From: Candidatus Methanomethylophilaceae archaeon
GTDB lineage: Archaea > Thermoplasmatota > Thermoplasmata > Methanomassiliicoccales > Methanomethylophilaceae
Reading direction: 5' to 3'
Assembly (NCBI GenBank): GCA_017475875.1
Contig: JAFVET010000215.1
Coordinates: 1 to 6,808 of the forward strand
Length of the DNA stretch: 6,808 nt
The position numbers and the translations under genes are program-made. The notes below the pieces were generated by a model that made no database searches, had not been told where the DNA came from, and saw only the letters and a program-made list of their open reading frames with translations. Of the stretch, positions 5,233 through 6,808 are shown piece after piece. Positions within the stretch are counted from its first letter, which is position 1. Every line of letters starts with the position of its first letter.

Positions 5233-6618
5233 ATGGACGCCACCCGGAAGAAGCTGACCATAACCGCCGTGGCTCTGGCCGCGGTGGTCGTCCTCACCCC
5301 CGCGATGGGGTTCACCCATGCCGAGGCCGAGGGCAGGAGCGGTGTGGTCATCGATTTCGGGTATTGGAACACCGTCTGGGTCACGCTCGATTTCGGAGAC
5401 GGGATGGACGGGTACCAGGCGTTGGAGAAGGCGTGCGAGCTGAAGGGGTATCCCGTGGTCTACCAGGACTCGGAGCACACGGTCGTCTTCTCGGTCGACG
5501 AGCAGTCGAACCTCCAAGGAAAGAAATGGGGGATGTACACCTTGCAGGACGGCGGATGGGTGTCTTGCGACGACCCGTCCGTAGTCGTCCTGGGCGAGGG
5601 GGACATCGTCGCATGGGCGAGGGCTTCCGGTCCACAGGATGTGATCCCGGGGACCGACCAGACTGGTTTCACCTACTACAGCTACGCCGAGGGAGGTCGT
5701 TCGCTCAGGACCGGTGAGAAGCTCAAGGTCATCTCGCTCGCACCGTCGGTCACGGAGACCATCTGCTTGATCGGGGGATTGGAGTACATCGTCGGGACCG
5801 ACCTTTACAGCAACTATCCCGAGGGCGTGTCCGAGGCCAAGGCGTCCGGTGCCATAAGGAACGTCGGCGGATATTCCGACCCGAATTACGAATGGATAGT
5901 GAAGCTGGGTCCGGACGTGGTGTTCTGCGAAGGCGGTACGGGCGAACACGTCGCCATGGCCGACAAGCTCAGGAAATCCGGCATAGACTGCGTGGTGACG
6001 TTCGACGTCACCGACGTCGAGCTCCTGTACGACAACATATGGATGGTGGCGTCGGCGATGGGTCTGAGCGAGAACGCCAACAGTGTGATCCAGGCGTTCA
6101 GGGGGACCATCGACGCGGTTTCGGGGGTCATCGGATATCAGGCGCCGGTCAGGACCTTCATCTCCCTATCCGCGGACCCGTCGCCTTGGACCTCCGGTAG
6201 CAACACATTCGCATCGGACGTCATCTCCAGGGTTTCCGGGACCAACGTCTTCGATTCCCAGGCGTCGTCCTGGTTCATGGTATCGAAGGAGCAGATACAC
6301 GCGAAGCAGCCGCAGGTGATGATCATCGTGCACGAGGGGGAGATATCGACCCAGGAGGAGTACGAATCGTTCCTAGGGGGGATAGACCCGGTCTGGAGGG
6401 AGACCCCGGCGTACAGGAACGGGGAGGTGTACGTGTTCACCGGTAAGGCGGCAGACCTCCTGTCGAGGCCCGGACCCAGGCTCTGCCAGGCGGCCGAGCT
6501 CATAGGGAAGGCCCTGCACCCGGACCAGTTCCTGTACAGGGACCCGTTGGATTCGATCCCCAAGTTCCTGGACTCTGACTATTTCGAATATCTGACATAC
6601 CAGAGGGGTTCGACATGA
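5233..6618 (+). CDS. Secreted DUF4430 - BtuF-type substrate-binding fusion protein (corrinoid/metal-chelate ABC importer component)
   Basis: This 461-residue protein has a signal peptide at residues 1 to about 31 (basic start, hydrophobic 9-26, likely cleavage near AEA). Residues about 37-130 form a DUF4430-like domain: 'VVIDFGY', 'DGYQALEKACELKGY', 'KKWGMYTLQDGGWV', 'LGEGDIVAWAR'. Residues about 163-430 form a complete helical-backbone metal-receptor domain of the BtuF family: 'KVISLAPSVTETICLIGGLEYIVG', then 'SNYP', 'VGGYSDPNYEWIVKLGPDVV', 'FASDVISRVSGTNVF', 'VSKEQIHAKQPQVMII', 'YRNGEVYVF' and the closing 'LSRPGPRLCQAAELIGKALHP' (parts given at 165-188, 194-197, 211-230, 326-340, 350-366, 394-402, 410-430). 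BtuF proteins deliver cobalamin, and relatives deliver iron-siderophores or haem, to a BtuC/FecCD permease. The protein sits 1 nt after the previous gene and overlaps the next by ATGA. The family is secure; the exact ligand is not. Confidence 0.92.
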   Translation: MDATRKKLTITAVALAAVVVLTPAMGFTHAEAEGRSGVVIDFGYWNTVWVTLDFGDGMDGYQALEKACELKGYPVVYQDSEHTVVFSVDEQSNLQGKKWGMYTLQDGGWVSCDDPSVVVLGEGDIVAWARASGPQDVIPGTDQTGFTYYSYAEGGRSLRTGEKLKVISLAPSVTETICLIGGLEYIVGTDLYSNYPEGVSEAKASGAIRNVGGYSDPNYEWIVKLGPDVVFCEGGTGEHVAMADKLRKSGIDCVVTFDVTDVELLYDNIWMVASAMGLSENANSVIQAFRGTIDAVSGVIGYQAPVRTFISLSADPSPWTSGSNTFASDVISRVSGTNVFDSQASSWFMVSKEQIHAKQPQVMIIVHEGEISTQEEYESFLGGIDPVWRETPAYRNGEVYVFTGKAADLLSRPGPRLCQAAELIGKALHPDQFLYRDPLDSIPKFLDSDYFEYLTYQRGST

Positions 6619-6808
6619 GACGTTTAGCAGCCGTGTTGTTGGTGATGGTTCTCGTGTTCCCGCTTTCGTCGTACGTGGTATCGGCCGAGGATGGAGGGGA
6701 CGCGGTCCTGATCGATTTCGGCAACGGGTCCTACCGTTGGTACGACAACGGAGGCGGGTCGACCTTCGGTGAAGTTCTGTCCTCGTCGGTCGACCCGGCC
6801 GTAGCCGA
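6615..6808 (+). CDS. Secreted protein, 5' part only, N-terminus similar to the preceding DUF4430 module
   Basis: This gene starts at ATG 6615, overlapping the stop of the BtuF-like gene (ATGA), with AGGGG (6604-6608) 6 nt upstream. It runs off the right edge after 64 codons. Residues 1-24 form a signal peptide (MRRLAAVLLVMVLVFPLS, then SYVVSA before EDGG). The mature part opens 'GGDAVLIDFGNG' and continues 'GGGSTFGEVLSSSVDPAVA'. The 'V(L/V)IDFG' strand followed by a 'G.(T)..E.L' turn resembles the start of the DUF4430-like domain in the gene before, so it is probably another ligand-binding surface component. The remainder, possibly a second domain such as a propeller or binding protein, is outside the window, so no function is assigned. 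Confidence 0.8.
   Translation, partial: MRRLAAVLLVMVLVFPLSSYVVSAEDGGDAVLIDFGNGSYRWYDNGGGSTFGEVLSSSVDPAVA

Overview
The window looks like a chromosomal piece of a methylotrophic methanogenic archaeon, most likely Methanomassiliicoccales (Thermoplasmatota). Evidence: the archaeal gene order uL13 - uS9 - RNA polymerase subunit N, an archaeal tRNA-Pro with no encoded CCA, TATA-box promoters, and GC-rich genes for cell-surface proteins with Listeria-Bacteroides (Flg_new/InlB-type) repeats. None of the six visible stop codons is TAG, which fits a lineage that often uses TAG for pyrrolysine. The lineage call is an inference from these features, not from a database comparison.

Layout. Positions 1-744 hold a tight housekeeping operon on the + strand: the 3' end of rplM, then rpsI and rpoN. 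A separate tRNA-Pro(GGG) unit follows (780-852), with its own TATA box and a hairpin/T-run terminator. Positions 853-1495 are a degraded intergenic zone. It contains a base-pairing-rich stretch (961-1042), a 5'-truncated remnant of an archaeal ATPase/nuclease C-terminal domain (about 1030-1270), and an AT-rich promoter. That promoter has a perfect inverted repeat touching the TATA box, a possible 8-codon leader ORF, and a strong ribosome binding site.

The rest (1496 to the window end) is one operon of four exported genes on the + strand, with junctions of 1 nt, 1 nt and an ATGA overlap. In order they are: (1) an 893-residue membrane-anchored beta-propeller protein with three C-terminal Listeria-Bacteroides-type repeats; (2) a 350-residue anchored protein with one, possibly two, DUF4430/transcobalamin-C-terminal-like domains; (3) a 461-residue secreted protein that fuses a DUF4430-like domain to a complete BtuF-type (cobalamin/metal-chelate) substrate-binding domain; and (4) the start of another secreted protein whose first residues resemble those of gene 3.

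Working model (inference): the operon builds a surface capture and hand-over system for a corrinoid or a related tetrapyrrole or siderophore. The propeller and DUF4430 proteins would bind the ligand outside the membrane, and the BtuF-like domain would pass it to an ABC importer that may be encoded downstream. Methylotrophic methanogens have a high corrinoid demand, so a B12-type ligand is the first candidate, but nothing in the sequence proves the ligand.
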